Below, in pieces: positions 39,214 through 47,835 of a stretch of DNA of 64,000 bases. Under the pieces are notes generated by a model. It was not told where the DNA came from, did not search any database, and saw nothing but the letters and a program-made list of their open reading frames with translations. Positions within the stretch are counted from its first letter, which is position 1. Every line of letters begins with the position of its first letter. A program made the position numbers and the translations under genes. This DNA comes from Actinomycetota bacterium. Lineage in GTDB: Bacteria > Actinomycetota > Actinomycetes > Mycobacteriales > Mycobacteriaceae. The stretch covers positions 62,001 to 126,000 of the forward strand of contig JAFDWN010000005.1 of NCBI GenBank assembly GCA_018268465.1, written 5' to 3'.

Positions 39214-41738
39214 ACTTGCTCCTTCTGGTAGCGGGGCATGCCGATGGGCACCTTGCGTCCGTTGCTCTCGGTGAATTGGATTGTCGGATCAGGGGTTTCG
39301 GGTGCGTTGACGAACGATACGAAGCGCGACAGCTTGTCCGGATCGTCCAGCACGCCCTTCCATTCGCAGGCGTAGCCGTCTACGTGACGGGCCATCGCCT
39401 CCTCGAATTCGGCGGCCAACCCGAGCGAGTCGTTGCAGACCACCTCGCGCAGATGGTCCAGACCGCCCTCGAGGGCCTCCACCCACGGCGCCGTGCGCTG
39501 CAACCGGTCGGCGGTGCGGATGTAGAACATCAGGAACCGGTCGATGTACTTCACCAGCGTCTCGTCGTCGAGGTCCCCGGCCAGCAGCTCGGCGTGCCTG
39601 GGTGTCATCCCGCCGTTGCCGCCGACGTAGAGGTTCCAGCCGGTTTCGGTGGCGATGACGCCGACATCCTTGCCGCGGGCCTCGGCGCATTCCCGCGCGC
39701 AGCCCGACACACCCATCTTGATCTTGTGCGGGGCCCGCAGACCGCGGTAGCGCAGTTCGAGGTTGATGGCCATCTGCACCGAATCCTGCTGGCCGTAGCG
39801 GCACCAGTCGCTGCCGACGCAACTCTTCACCGTGCGGAGCGATTTGCCGTAGGCGTGGCCGGACTCCATCCCGCCGTCGACCAAGCGGCGCCAGATCTCG
39901 GGCAGCTGGTCTACCCGGGCACCGAACATATCGATGCGCTGCCCGCCGGTGATCTTCGTGTACAGGCCGAAGTCGCGGGCGATCTCACCGATCAGGATCA
40001 GATGCTCGGGGGTGATGTCGCCGCCGGGCACCCGCGGCACGACCGAATAACTGCCGTTCTTCTGGATGTTGGCCAGGAAATGGTCGTTGGAATCCTGCAG
40101 CGATGCCTGCTCACCGTCGAGGATGTGGTCAGAGCTGGTCGACGCCAGGATCGACGCAACCACGGGTTTGCAGATGTCGCAACCCTTTCCGGTGCCGAAC
40201 CGCGTGATCAACCCGCTGAAGGTGCGGATCGAGGTGGCCGAGATGAGCTCGAACATCTCCGCGCGGGACTGGCTGAAGTGTTCGCACAGCGCCTTGGACT
40301 GCTCGACGCCCTGGGCCTCGAGCAGCTGTTTGAGCAGCGGCACACAGGATCCGCACGACGTGCCCGCCTTGGTGCACGCCTTCAGCGCGGGCACGTCGCA
40401 GCAGCCACCCGCAATCGCCTCGGTGAGATCACCTTTGGTGACGTTGTTGCACGAGCAGATCTGGGCCGCGTCGGGCAATGCGCCCACCCCGAGGCCACCG
40501 GCGCCGTCACCCGTCGACGGTGCGATCAGCGCCATCGGATCACCGGGCAGGCGCTCGCCGACCATCGGGCGCAGCACACCGTAACTGGAGGCGTCGCCCA
40601 CCAGGATTCCGCCCAGCAGCGTTGTCGCGTCGTCGGAGAGCACCAATTTGGCGTAGGTCTGATTGACCGCGTCGTTGACCACGACCTCCAGGCAGTCCGG
40701 CGTGACGCCCATCGCGTCGCCGAAGCTCGCGACATCCACCCCGAGCAGCTTGAGCTTGGTCGACATGTCGGCCTCGGGGAACTCCGCGGCCCCGCCCAGC
40801 AGCCGGTCGGCGACCACTTCGGCACTGGTGTAGCCCGGCGCCACCAGCCCGTAGCAGCGGCCCTCGATCGCGGCCACCTCCCCGACCGCGAAGATCGCGG
40901 GATCCTTGGTAGCACAGGATAAGTCGGTGAGGATGCCGCCGCGCTCGGCGACCTCCAGGCCGGCAGCGCGCGCCAGCTCGTCGCGCGGGCGCACCCCGGC
41001 GGCGAACACCACCACTCCGGCGTCGATCACGGTTCCGTCGCTGAGCGTGACCTGCATCGGGCCGTCGGACGTGGCGTCGATGGCTTTGGTGCCGACCCCG
41101 ACGTGCACGGAAATACCCAGGTCGGAGATCATGCGGCCGAGCAGCGCGCCGCCCGCCTCGTCGAGCTGTTGGGCCATGAGGCGCGGCGCCATCTCGACGA
41201 CATGGGGTTGCATGCCGAACCGGCGCAGCGCATTGGCCGCCTCCAGCCCGAGCAGACCGCCGCCGACTACCACCCCGGAGCTGGTGTGGCCGGCATCCAG
41301 CGCGCGCCGAACGGCGCCGTGGATGGCGTCGAGGTCGTCCAGCGTGCGGTAGACGTGGCAGTCCGGCAGGTCGTGACCCGGCACCGGAGGCACGAAGGCG
41401 TACGAACCGGTGGCCAATACCAGCGCGTCGTAACCCACCTGGCCGCCGTCGGCGGTGCTGACCTGCCGGGCGTCCCGGTCGATACCGACGACGGCGCCAC
41501 CCAACCGCAGGTCCACGAGGTCGTCACCGCTGTAGCCGTTACCGGGCAGTGCCATCAGGGTGCGATCCCAATGCTCGGTATAGCCGGTCAGCCCGACGCG
41601 GTCGTAGGCGGCGTCGGTTTCCTCGGCGAGTACCGTCACCCGCCACACCCCGTCGGCGTCGCGCGCCCGTAACGCCTCGACGAACCGGTGCCCGACCATG
41701 CCGTGGCCGACGACCACGACGTTCTTCAATGACGACAT
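39210..41738 (-). CDS. nirB: Assimilatory nitrite reductase large subunit (NADH)
   Basis: NirB, 842 aa. Order: FAD/NAD(P) oxidoreductase domain (1-300; VVVGHGMVGHRFVEAL, then VVGGGLLGLEAANALRRFG); BFD-like [2Fe-2S] domain with CSCNNV and CGSCVPLLKQL (about 425-475); C-terminal nitrite/sulfite reductase domain with siroheme-[4Fe-4S] ligands in SCVGSDWCRYG and SGCARECAEARGKD. It reduces nitrite to ammonium for assimilation. The gap to hsp20 (41739-41944) must hold its promoter, with NnaR and GlnR as expected activators. No nitrate reductase gene is in the window. Confidence 0.95.
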   Translation of the reverse strand: MSSLKNVVVVGHGMVGHRFVEALRARDADGVWRVTVLAEETDAAYDRVGLTGYTEHWDRTLMALPGNGYSGDDLVDLRLGGAVVGIDRDARQVSTADGGQVGYDALVLATGSYAFVPPVPGHDLPDCHVYRTLDDLDAIHGAVRRALDAGHTSSGVVVGGGLLGLEAANALRRFGMQPHVVEMAPRLMAQQLDEAGGALLGRMISDLGISVHVGVGTKAIDATSDGPMQVTLSDGTVIDAGVVVFAAGVRPRDELARAAGLEVAERGGILTDLSCATKDPAIFAVGEVAAIEGRCYGLVAPGYTSAEVVADRLLGGAAEFPEADMSTKLKLLGVDVASFGDAMGVTPDCLEVVVNDAVNQTYAKLVLSDDATTLLGGILVGDASSYGVLRPMVGERLPGDPMALIAPSTGDGAGGLGVGALPDAAQICSCNNVTKGDLTEAIAGGCCDVPALKACTKAGTSCGSCVPLLKQLLEAQGVEQSKALCEHFSQSRAEMFELISATSIRTFSGLITRFGTGKGCDICKPVVASILASTSSDHILDGEQASLQDSNDHFLANIQKNGSYSVVPRVPGGDITPEHLILIGEIARDFGLYTKITGGQRIDMFGARVDQLPEIWRRLVDGGMESGHAYGKSLRTVKSCVGSDWCRYGQQDSVQMAINLELRYRGLRAPHKIKMGVSGCARECAEARGKDVGVIATETGWNLYVGGNGGMTPRHAELLAGDLDDETLVKYIDRFLMFYIRTADRLQRTAPWVEALEGGLDHLREVVCNDSLGLAAEFEEAMARHVDGYACEWKGVLDDPDKLSRFVSFVNAPETPDPTIQFTESNGRKVPIGMPRYQKEQV

Positions 41739-41861
41739 GGGCTGAGGTTAGGTAGCCGATATTGCCGCGATGTCGCCTCAGGTGAAGCGCCCATCACAGT
41801 GTCCTCACTTCCGGTGATGACGACATGTGAAGACGCGTTCACTCACGGCGAACGGGCGGGC

Positions 41862-41888
41862 GGAACTTTAGCGTGGTCGACTCAAGTT
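41862..41888 (+). promoter_or_regulatory. Stress promoter of hsp20: SigE/SigH-type with HspR-like box
   Basis: GGAAC (41862-41866), 19 nt, then GTT (41886-41888) fits the mycobacterial SigE/SigH pattern (GGAAC-N16-20-GTT). An HspR HAIR-like repeat overlaps it: CTTTAGC, 7 nt, ACTCAAG (41866-41886), against the consensus CTTGAGT-N7-ACTCAAG. The right arm is perfect and the left has 5 of 7 matches. The hsp20 start is 57 bp downstream. The M. tuberculosis counterpart Rv0251c (acr2) is known to be under HspR and SigE/SigH. Confidence 0.65.
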
Positions 41889-41944
41889 TATCTGTGTGAC
41901 GGACCGGCGGCTGCCGGTCGGACAACGAGAGACGAGGAGTTCTC

Positions 41945-42430
41945 ATGAGCAGGAATGTCACACTGTGGGCTCGTCCCGCCTGGAGCGCCGACCGCTGGGT
42001 CCGCGACTTCTTCGGACCGGCCGCCGCCGACGAGTGGTTCAAGCCGCTGCCGGCAGGCTTCAATCCGGCCGCCGAGATCGTCAGGGACGGCGACGACGCG
42101 GTGGTCCGCGTGGAGCTGCCGGGCGTGGACGTGGCCGAGGACGTCAATGTCGAGGTCGCGGACGGCCGCCTGGTCATCCACGGCGAACGCCGCGACGAGT
42201 TCACCGCCGGGGAGGACAAGGACGGCGACAACGATGGTAGGGCCGCCGCCCGTTCGCTCCGCGAGGTGCGGTACGGCTCGTTCCGTCGGTCGTTCGCCCT
42301 GCCCGAGCACGTCACCGGCGACGATGTGACGGCGTCCTACGACGCCGGTGTGCTGACCGTACGGGTCGCCGGGGCACACAAGAAGCCCGAGGCCGAAGGC
42401 GCACGCCGCATCGCCATCGAAAGTAAGTAG
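41945..42430 (+). CDS. hsp: Hsp20-family small heat-shock protein (Acr2-like)
   Basis: Small heat-shock chaperone, 161 aa, corresponding to Rv0251c (acr2/hrpA). The alpha-crystallin domain spans about residues 45-145, with VVRVELPGVDVAEDVNVEVA, GRLVIHGERRDE, YGSFRRSFALPEHV and the closing ASYDAGVLTVRVA. It binds unfolding proteins without ATP. AGACGAGGAG lies just before the ATG. It is monocistronic, with a strong hairpin 18 bp after its stop. Confidence 0.93.
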   Translation: MSRNVTLWARPAWSADRWVRDFFGPAAADEWFKPLPAGFNPAAEIVRDGDDAVVRVELPGVDVAEDVNVEVADGRLVIHGERRDEFTAGEDKDGDNDGRAAARSLREVRYGSFRRSFALPEHVTGDDVTASYDAGVLTVRVAGAHKKPEAEGARRIAIESK

Positions 42431-42447
42431 TACCCCGACACATGAGA

Positions 42448-42478
42448 TCCGGTGGGCACCGCGGGTGCCCACCGGATT
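42448..42478. terminator. Perfect 14-bp hairpin between hsp20 and the DUF302 gene
   Basis: Arms ATCCGGTGGGCACC (42448-42461) and GGTGCCCACCGGAT (42465-42478) with a 3-nt loop, placed between two genes that end facing each other (42430 and 42485). It has no long T-run, which is common in mycobacteria. It very likely ends transcription from both sides. Confidence 0.8.
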
Positions 42479-42484
42479 CGTCGG

Positions 42485-43009
42485 CTACCCGCCGAACGCG
42501 TCCGCCGCGTCGACGCCGATCACCCCGAGCAGGGCGGCGACCTTACGGTTCAGATCCTCACCCACGGCGCTGACCTCGCCATTGCCCAGGCTGGCGAAAC
42601 TGTCACCGGGCCGATCCATCGTGAACACCGCCTCGCCGCCGCCGTTGCTGTGGATGAGCACCCGCAGCGGCGCGTACAACATGGCCTTCGCATCGTGCCG
42701 GTACATCGTCTCGGCGATCACATGATTGCCCAGCAGGTACTCCATGGCCTTGCCGGAGTGCCCGGCCACCACGAACAATTCGGTCGCGTCGATCGTCGCG
42801 TAGATCATCAATCCGTTCGGCGCGTTGGCCGCGGTCGCGGTCCGCACATCGTCCCAATTGCCGCCCTCCGCGATCAGGCGCCGTACTGCCTCCAGGTCGA
42901 CGCGCGGCGCCGCCGCCTCGAATGCGGCGACGAACTCCCCGAATTCGATGCCGGTGTCGATGTCGATACGCGTCATCGTGTGCGTGTGGGCGTGCGACCG
43001 GGTCGTCAT
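42485..43009 (-). CDS. DUF302 domain protein
   Basis: 174-aa protein whose second half has the DUF302 pattern: ELFVVAGHSGKAMEYLLGNH, then MYRHDAKAMLYAPLRVLIHS. The N-terminus MTTRSHAHTHTM has several histidines, which might bind metal; an ATG at 42976 would remove them. DUF302 proteins are small, cytosolic and of unknown function, often with redox or metal genes. The ATG at 43009 has AGAGG upstream. It diverges from the HxlR gene, its likely regulator. Confidence 0.75.
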   Translation of the reverse strand: MTTRSHAHTHTMTRIDIDTGIEFGEFVAAFEAAAPRVDLEAVRRLIAEGGNWDDVRTATAANAPNGLMIYATIDATELFVVAGHSGKAMEYLLGNHVIAETMYRHDAKAMLYAPLRVLIHSNGGGEAVFTMDRPGDSFASLGNGEVSAVGEDLNRKVAALLGVIGVDAADAFGG

Positions 43010-43225
43010 GCGTCTACCTCTGTCTCAATCGACGGATCAAGGACACCACGCGCGGTTCGGCGATGCCGTCGACGATGTCCCGCCAACCGCTCCCGTGAGA
43101 CACCCGCCGATGCGCGACCGAGCAGCGTTCCTCGGAAACCTCCCGGTGGTTCAGTCAATGAACCGTGGTTCGCTTGCGACTTTATGGTTCGGTGACCGAA
43201 CTCGCAAGATGCGACACTGGGTTCC

Positions 43226-43750
43226 ATGCCACTACCCCGCGTATACACAGCTGAGAGCTGCCCTATCGCGCGGTCTCTCGAGATCGTCGGCGAGCGTTGG
43301 ACATTGCTGATCCTGCGGGACGCCTTCTACGGCGTGCGCCGGTTCGGCGATTTCCATGCGCATCTCGGCATCCCGAAAGCCGTATTGACCGAACGGCTCA
43401 CCCTCCTGGTCGCCGAGGGGGTGCTGACCCGAGTTTCAACGCCCGGCGGGCGCGACGAATACATCCTCACCGACAAGGGGCGCCGACTCTGGCCCACGAT
43501 CTGGTCGCTGATCAGCTGGGGCAACGAGCACTACGTGCAGACGCCGACGAGGCGTACCTTCCGGCACGCCGAATGCGGCGGCACGATCGAACCCGACGGA
43601 ACCTGCGACACCTGCGGACACCAACCCGAGGTCGACCACCTCGTCGTCCATCCGCCGCGGCGGCCCCGCACCGGCCGCGACGATCACGTCAGCCGGGTGC
43701 TCCGACTGCCCCACCGCATGCTGGAACCGGTGCGCGCTACCACCGGCTGA
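43226..43750 (+). CDS. HxlR-family regulator with C-terminal zinc-ribbon-like motif
   Basis: Winged-helix regulator of the HxlR class, 174 aa. Typical N-terminus CPIARSLEIVGERWTLLILR, then FGDFHAHLGIPKAVLTERLT and GRDEYILTDKGRRLWP. After the fold, RHAECGGTIEPDGTCDTCGH forms a short Cys cluster that could bind zinc. HxlR proteins often sense electrophiles or oxidants through the N-terminal cysteine. The probable target is the divergent DUF302 gene across the 216-bp gap. Confidence 0.88.
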   Translation: MPLPRVYTAESCPIARSLEIVGERWTLLILRDAFYGVRRFGDFHAHLGIPKAVLTERLTLLVAEGVLTRVSTPGGRDEYILTDKGRRLWPTIWSLISWGNEHYVQTPTRRTFRHAECGGTIEPDGTCDTCGHQPEVDHLVVHPPRRPRTGRDDHVSRVLRLPHRMLEPVRATTG

Positions 43751-43774
43751 TGCAGGACGTCGCCACAGCCCCCG

Positions 43775-44536
43775 CTAGATCCAGCGGCCAAGCAGTTCGT
43801 TGGCCCGCGCGGACAGCGCACGCTGCAGGAACGGCCCGAAGCTGATGCGAGCGACGCCCAACGGGCCGAACGACGCCGGATCGTCCTGGTCCGGCAACGC
43901 GATCGCGTTGATGGGCAGCGGCAATTCGTCCGCCAACCGCCGCATCGTGTCCGGATCGTGACGCCCGACCGGATACAGCACGTCGGCACCCGCGCGGGCC
44001 GCCTCGCTCAACCGGGCCACGGCGCGGTCGACCCGATCGGACGCGCCACCGTCCTCCCTCAGGAACAGGTCGGTACGCGCGTTGACGACGACGTGCACAC
44101 CCGCGGCGTCCGCCGCGGTACGCAGACCGCCGACCAGTGCCGCGTGCTCGGCCGACGACCGCAGCCGCCCACCCTCGCCGTGCACCGTGTCCTCGATGTT
44201 CAGCCCCACCGCGTCGACGCCGAGCAGACCGTCGATGAGCCGAGCCGGCTCCTGGCCGTACCCCGACTCGATGTCGACCGACACCGGGACGTCGACGGCA
44301 GCGGTGATCTGGGCGACCCGCGCGAGCAGGTCGTCGAACGCCATCCCCTCGCCGTCGGCCTTGCCGACCGAATCGGCCACCGGATGGCTCCCCACGGTGA
44401 GTGCGGAAAAGCCCGCGTCGACGGCCAAGTTCGCCGACCACGCATCCCACACCGTCGGCAGGATCACCGGGTTACCGGGCTGGTGCAAAGCCAGCAGCGC
44501 CGCCGCCCGATCCTGCAAAACCTGGGTGGATCCCAC
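43775..44536 (-). CDS. Isocitrate lyase/PEP mutase superfamily protein
   Basis: PEP-mutase/isocitrate-lyase-type TIM barrel, 253 aa. Conserved: LPTVWDAWSANLAVDAGFSA, PVSVDIESGYG (metal-binding strand), VGLNIEDTVHGEGG and VVNARTDLFLRE. The isocitrate-lyase cysteine loop (KKCGH) is not present, so it is not an isocitrate lyase; members cleave or form C-C or P-C bonds of oxaloacetate-like acids. The GTG start has GGGAGG 6 bp upstream. The substrate is unknown. Confidence 0.85.
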   Translation of the reverse strand: MGSTQVLQDRAAALLALHQPGNPVILPTVWDAWSANLAVDAGFSALTVGSHPVADSVGKADGEGMAFDDLLARVAQITAAVDVPVSVDIESGYGQEPARLIDGLLGVDAVGLNIEDTVHGEGGRLRSSAEHAALVGGLRTAADAAGVHVVVNARTDLFLREDGGASDRVDRAVARLSEAARAGADVLYPVGRHDPDTMRRLADELPLPINAIALPDQDDPASFGPLGVARISFGPFLQRALSARANELLGRWI

Positions 44537-44644
44537 GTCAACCTCCCGTTCCCGACGTGACCCGCGTCACGCCAGACTTCATAATGTGAATAGCATCGAT
44601 TGTCGTACTGTGATCGATGACACCCTTCAGCCCGAGGAGGTCAC

Positions 44645-44941
44645 TTGTCCAGCACCACCGAATTCGCCGAACTGCACGAACTGATCGGCGGTCTGCGACG
44701 CTGCGTCGCGGCGTTGGCATCGAAGTACGGTGACTCGCCGGCCACGCGCCGCATCGTCAACGACGCCGAACGCATCCTCAACGACATCGACCGCCTCGAC
44801 ATCGACGCCGAAGAGCTCGAACTCGGCCGCGGGCTGACCCGTCACCAGCACACCGCCGAGAAGATCGCCATTCCAGACACTCAGTACGACAGCAATTTCT
44901 GGCAGGGCGTGGACGACGAAGGCCTGGGTGGCGTGCGATGA
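44645..44941 (+). CDS. Conserved mycobacterial protein upstream of Sdh1 (Rv0250c-like)
   Basis: Small acidic protein, 98 aa, unknown function, matching the Rv0250c position and size. Helical N-terminus (FAELHELIGGLRRCVAALAS), then DAERILNDIDRLDIDAEELE and PDTQYDSNFWQGVDDEG. The start is a TTG, supported by a perfect AGGAGG four bases before it. It opens the succinate dehydrogenase operon in all mycobacteria that I know, 102 bp before the membrane anchor gene, so a role in Sdh1 assembly or control is plausible but unproven. Confidence 0.8.
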   Translation: MSSTTEFAELHELIGGLRRCVAALASKYGDSPATRRIVNDAERILNDIDRLDIDAEELELGRGLTRHQHTAEKIAIPDTQYDSNFWQGVDDEGLGGVR

Positions 44942-45043
44942 GCGGACGAATCCGATGAGCGGATGCTGACGAACCGAGATACCCGTTGAGCTGAGGCGGC
45001 AGCAGCCCGACAACGACTTCGACCGACCACAGGAAAGGGAGCC

Positions 45044-45862
45044 GTGAGCGCACCCACCGCTGACCGCCCAGCGACGGGCGTGTTCTCGTCTACCCGCGCT
45101 GCGATTCCCCAGCGCACGCTGCGCACCGACCGGTGGTGGCAGGCGCCGCTGCTGACCAACCTCGGACTCGCCACCTTCGTCATCTACGCGACGGTGCGCG
45201 CGTTCATGCAGGACAACTACTTCGTCGCCGACTACGGCTATCTGACGCCGTTCTACTCGCCATGCGTCAGCACCGGGTGCATCCCCGAGGCCAGCCACTT
45301 CGGCCAGTTCCTCCCCGACGTGTGGTGGCTGCCGTACGCCGCGGTCTCGCTTCCGTTCCTCCTGCTTTTCCGGCTGACCTGCTACTACTACCGCAAGGCT
45401 TACTACCGGTCGGTGTGGCAGTCCCCGACAGCGTGCGCGGTGGCCGAACCACACGCGAAATACACTGGCGAGAAGCGCTTTCCGCTCATTCTGCAGAATG
45501 CGCATCGCTACTTCTTCTACATCGCGGCGATCATCTCGGTGATCAACACCTACGACGCCATCGCCGCGTTCCACTCCCCCAGCGGCTTCGGATTCGGGCT
45601 GGGCAACGTGATTCTCGTCGTCAACGTGACGCTGCTGTGGGTGTACACCCTGTCGTGTCACTCATGCCGGCACGTGACCGGCGGGCGGCTCAAACATTTC
45701 TCCAAGCACCCGGTGCGGTACTGGATCTGGACCCAGGTTTCCAAGATCAACACCCGGCACATGCTGTTCGCCTGGATCACCCTCGGCACCCTCATGCTCA
45801 CCGACTTCTACATCATGCTGGTGGCCAGTGGCGCCATCTCCGATCTGAGATTCATTGGTTAG
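45044..45862 (+). CDS. sdhC: Succinate dehydrogenase Sdh1 membrane anchor
   Basis: Membrane anchor of the Sdh1 complex (Rv0249c counterpart), 272 aa with about five helices (for example LLTNLGLATFVIYATVRAF, LPYAAVSLPFLLLFRLTCYY, YFFYIAAIISVINTYDAIAA, NVILVVNVTLLWVYTLSC). Histidines that could hold heme are seen in KYTGEKRFPLILQNAHRY and SCHSCRHVTGG. It passes electrons from SdhB to menaquinone. GTG start with AGGAAAGGGA upstream. One anchor gene serves instead of separate SdhC and SdhD. Confidence 0.87.
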   Translation: MSAPTADRPATGVFSSTRAAIPQRTLRTDRWWQAPLLTNLGLATFVIYATVRAFMQDNYFVADYGYLTPFYSPCVSTGCIPEASHFGQFLPDVWWLPYAAVSLPFLLLFRLTCYYYRKAYYRSVWQSPTACAVAEPHAKYTGEKRFPLILQNAHRYFFYIAAIISVINTYDAIAAFHSPSGFGFGLGNVILVVNVTLLWVYTLSCHSCRHVTGGRLKHFSKHPVRYWIWTQVSKINTRHMLFAWITLGTLMLTDFYIMLVASGAISDLRFIG

Positions 45863-45915
45863 CAATCCGATTCGACGCTTCGACGCACCGTCGCGGCAGA
45901 GACGAATGAGGTTCA

Positions 45916-47835
45916 ATGGCTGAGCTGGAACGGCACCCCTACGACGTGGTCGTCATCGGTGCCGGTGGTGCCGGACTGCGCGCGGTGATCGAGGCCCGGG
46001 AACGCGGTCTGCGCGTCGCCGTGGTGTGCAAATCGCTGTTCGGCAAGGCGCATACGGTGATGGCCGAGGGCGGCTGCGCCGCGTCGATGAAAAACGCCAA
46101 CCCGAAAGACACCTGGCAGGTCCACTACGCCGACACCATGCGCGGCGGCAAATTCCTCAACAACTGGCGGATGGCTGAACTGCACGCGCAGGAGGCTCCC
46201 GACCGGGTGTGGGAGCTGGAAACCTACGGTGCACTGTTCGACCGCACCAAGGACGGCCGCATCAGCCAGCGCAACTTCGGCGGCCACACCTATCCGCGGC
46301 TGGCGCACGTCGGTGACCGCACCGGCCTGGAGATCATCCGCACGATGCAACAGAAGATCGTCTCGCTGCAGCAAGAGGACATGGCCGAACTCGGCGATTA
46401 CGAGGCGCGGATCAAGGTCTTCCACGAATGCACCATCACCGAGCTGATCCTCGACGAGACGGGCGGCCAGAAGCGGGTGGCCGGGGCATTCGGCTATTGG
46501 CGGGAGTCGGGCCGCTTCGTCCTGTTCGAGGCGCCCGCGGTGGTACTGGCCACCGGCGGCATCGGCAAATCGTTCAAGGTGTCGTCGAACTCGTGGGAGT
46601 ACACCGGCGACGGGCACGCCCTGGCACTGCGTGCCGGGTCGACGCTGATCAATATGGAGTTCATCCAGTTCCACCCCACCGGCATGGTCTGGCCGCCGAG
46701 CGTCAAGGGCATCCTGGTCACCGAGGGGGTGCGCGGCGACGGCGGAGTGCTCAAGAACTCCGAGGGCAAACGGTTCATGTTCGACTACATCCCCTCGGTC
46801 TTCAAAGGGCAGTACGCCGAGACCGAAGAGGAGGCCGACCAATGGCTCAAGGACAACGACTCCGCGCGGCGCACCCCTGACCTGCTGCCCCGCGACGAGG
46901 TCGCCCGCGCGATCAACTCCGAGGTGAAGGCCGGCCGCGGCACACCACACGGCGGCGTGTACCTCGACATCGCCTCGCGCATCCCCGTCGAGGAGATCAA
47001 GAAACGGCTGCCGTCGATGTACCACCAGTTCATGGAGCTGGCCGAGGTCGACATCACCAAGGACGCCATGGAGGTCGGCCCGACCTGCCACTACGTGATG
47101 GGCGGCATCGAGGTCGACCCCGACACCGGTGCGGCGAGAACTCCCGGACTGTTCGCGGCGGGTGAGTGCTCGGGCGGGATGCACGGCAGCAACCGCCTCG
47201 GCGGCAACTCCCTGTCGGACCTGCTGGTGTTCGGCCGCCGCGCGGGGCTGGGCGCGGCCGACTACGTACGCGCGCTCACCACCCGGCCATCGGTTCCGGA
47301 GGACGCGGTGGACGCCGCCGCCAGGATGGCGCTGGAGCCGTTCGACGAGCGTCCCGGCGCGGAGAACCCCTACACCCTGCACACCGAACTGCAGCAGTCG
47401 ATGAACGATCTCGTCGGCATCATCCGGACCCGCGACGAGATCGAGGCGGCGCTGGCCAAGCTCGAGGAGCTGAAGACCCGGCTGAACAACGTCACCGTCG
47501 AGGGGCACCGCCAGTTCAACCCGGGCTGGCATCTGGCCGTCGATCTGCGCAACATGCTGCTGGTCAGCGAGTGCGTGGCCAAGGCCGCGCTGCAGCGCAC
47601 CGAAAGCCGTGGCGGACACACTCGCGACGACTACCCGCAGATGGACGCCGACTGGCGCAACACCCTGCTGGTGTGCCGGGCCGAGGGCGGCGATCCCGTC
47701 GTTCCCGACGTCACCGTCACGCCGGAACCACAGCTGCAGATGCGGCCCGACCTGCTGGAGCTCTTCGAACTCAGCGAGCTCGAGAAGTACTACACCGACG
47801 CCGAACTGGCCGGCCACCCGGAACGGAGAAGCTGA
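45916..47835 (+). CDS. sdhA: Succinate dehydrogenase flavoprotein subunit
   Basis: SdhA of Sdh1 (Rv0248c counterpart), 639 aa. FAD-binding GAGGAGLRAVIEARERGL; the FAD-linking His in GKAHTVMAEGGCAAS; VVLATGGIGKSF; the active-site region FIQFHPTGMVWPPSVKGILV; CHYVMGGIEVDPDTG; and MHGSNRLGGNSLSDLLVFGR. It oxidises succinate to fumarate on the cytoplasmic side. Its TGA shares a base with the SdhB ATG. M. smegmatis Sdh1 is reported to work under aerobic growth on energy-poor substrates. Confidence 0.95.
   Translation: MAELERHPYDVVVIGAGGAGLRAVIEARERGLRVAVVCKSLFGKAHTVMAEGGCAASMKNANPKDTWQVHYADTMRGGKFLNNWRMAELHAQEAPDRVWELETYGALFDRTKDGRISQRNFGGHTYPRLAHVGDRTGLEIIRTMQQKIVSLQQEDMAELGDYEARIKVFHECTITELILDETGGQKRVAGAFGYWRESGRFVLFEAPAVVLATGGIGKSFKVSSNSWEYTGDGHALALRAGSTLINMEFIQFHPTGMVWPPSVKGILVTEGVRGDGGVLKNSEGKRFMFDYIPSVFKGQYAETEEEADQWLKDNDSARRTPDLLPRDEVARAINSEVKAGRGTPHGGVYLDIASRIPVEEIKKRLPSMYHQFMELAEVDITKDAMEVGPTCHYVMGGIEVDPDTGAARTPGLFAAGECSGGMHGSNRLGGNSLSDLLVFGRRAGLGAADYVRALTTRPSVPEDAVDAAARMALEPFDERPGAENPYTLHTELQQSMNDLVGIIRTRDEIEAALAKLEELKTRLNNVTVEGHRQFNPGWHLAVDLRNMLLVSECVAKAALQRTESRGGHTRDDYPQMDADWRNTLLVCRAEGGDPVVPDVTVTPEPQLQMRPDLLELFELSELEKYYTDAELAGHPERRS

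Noticed and set aside
45913-47817. Long minus-strand open frame opposite sdhA
   Set aside because: It is the mirror of a well-recognised flavoprotein gene; high GC content keeps the opposite strand open. The translated product has no family features.
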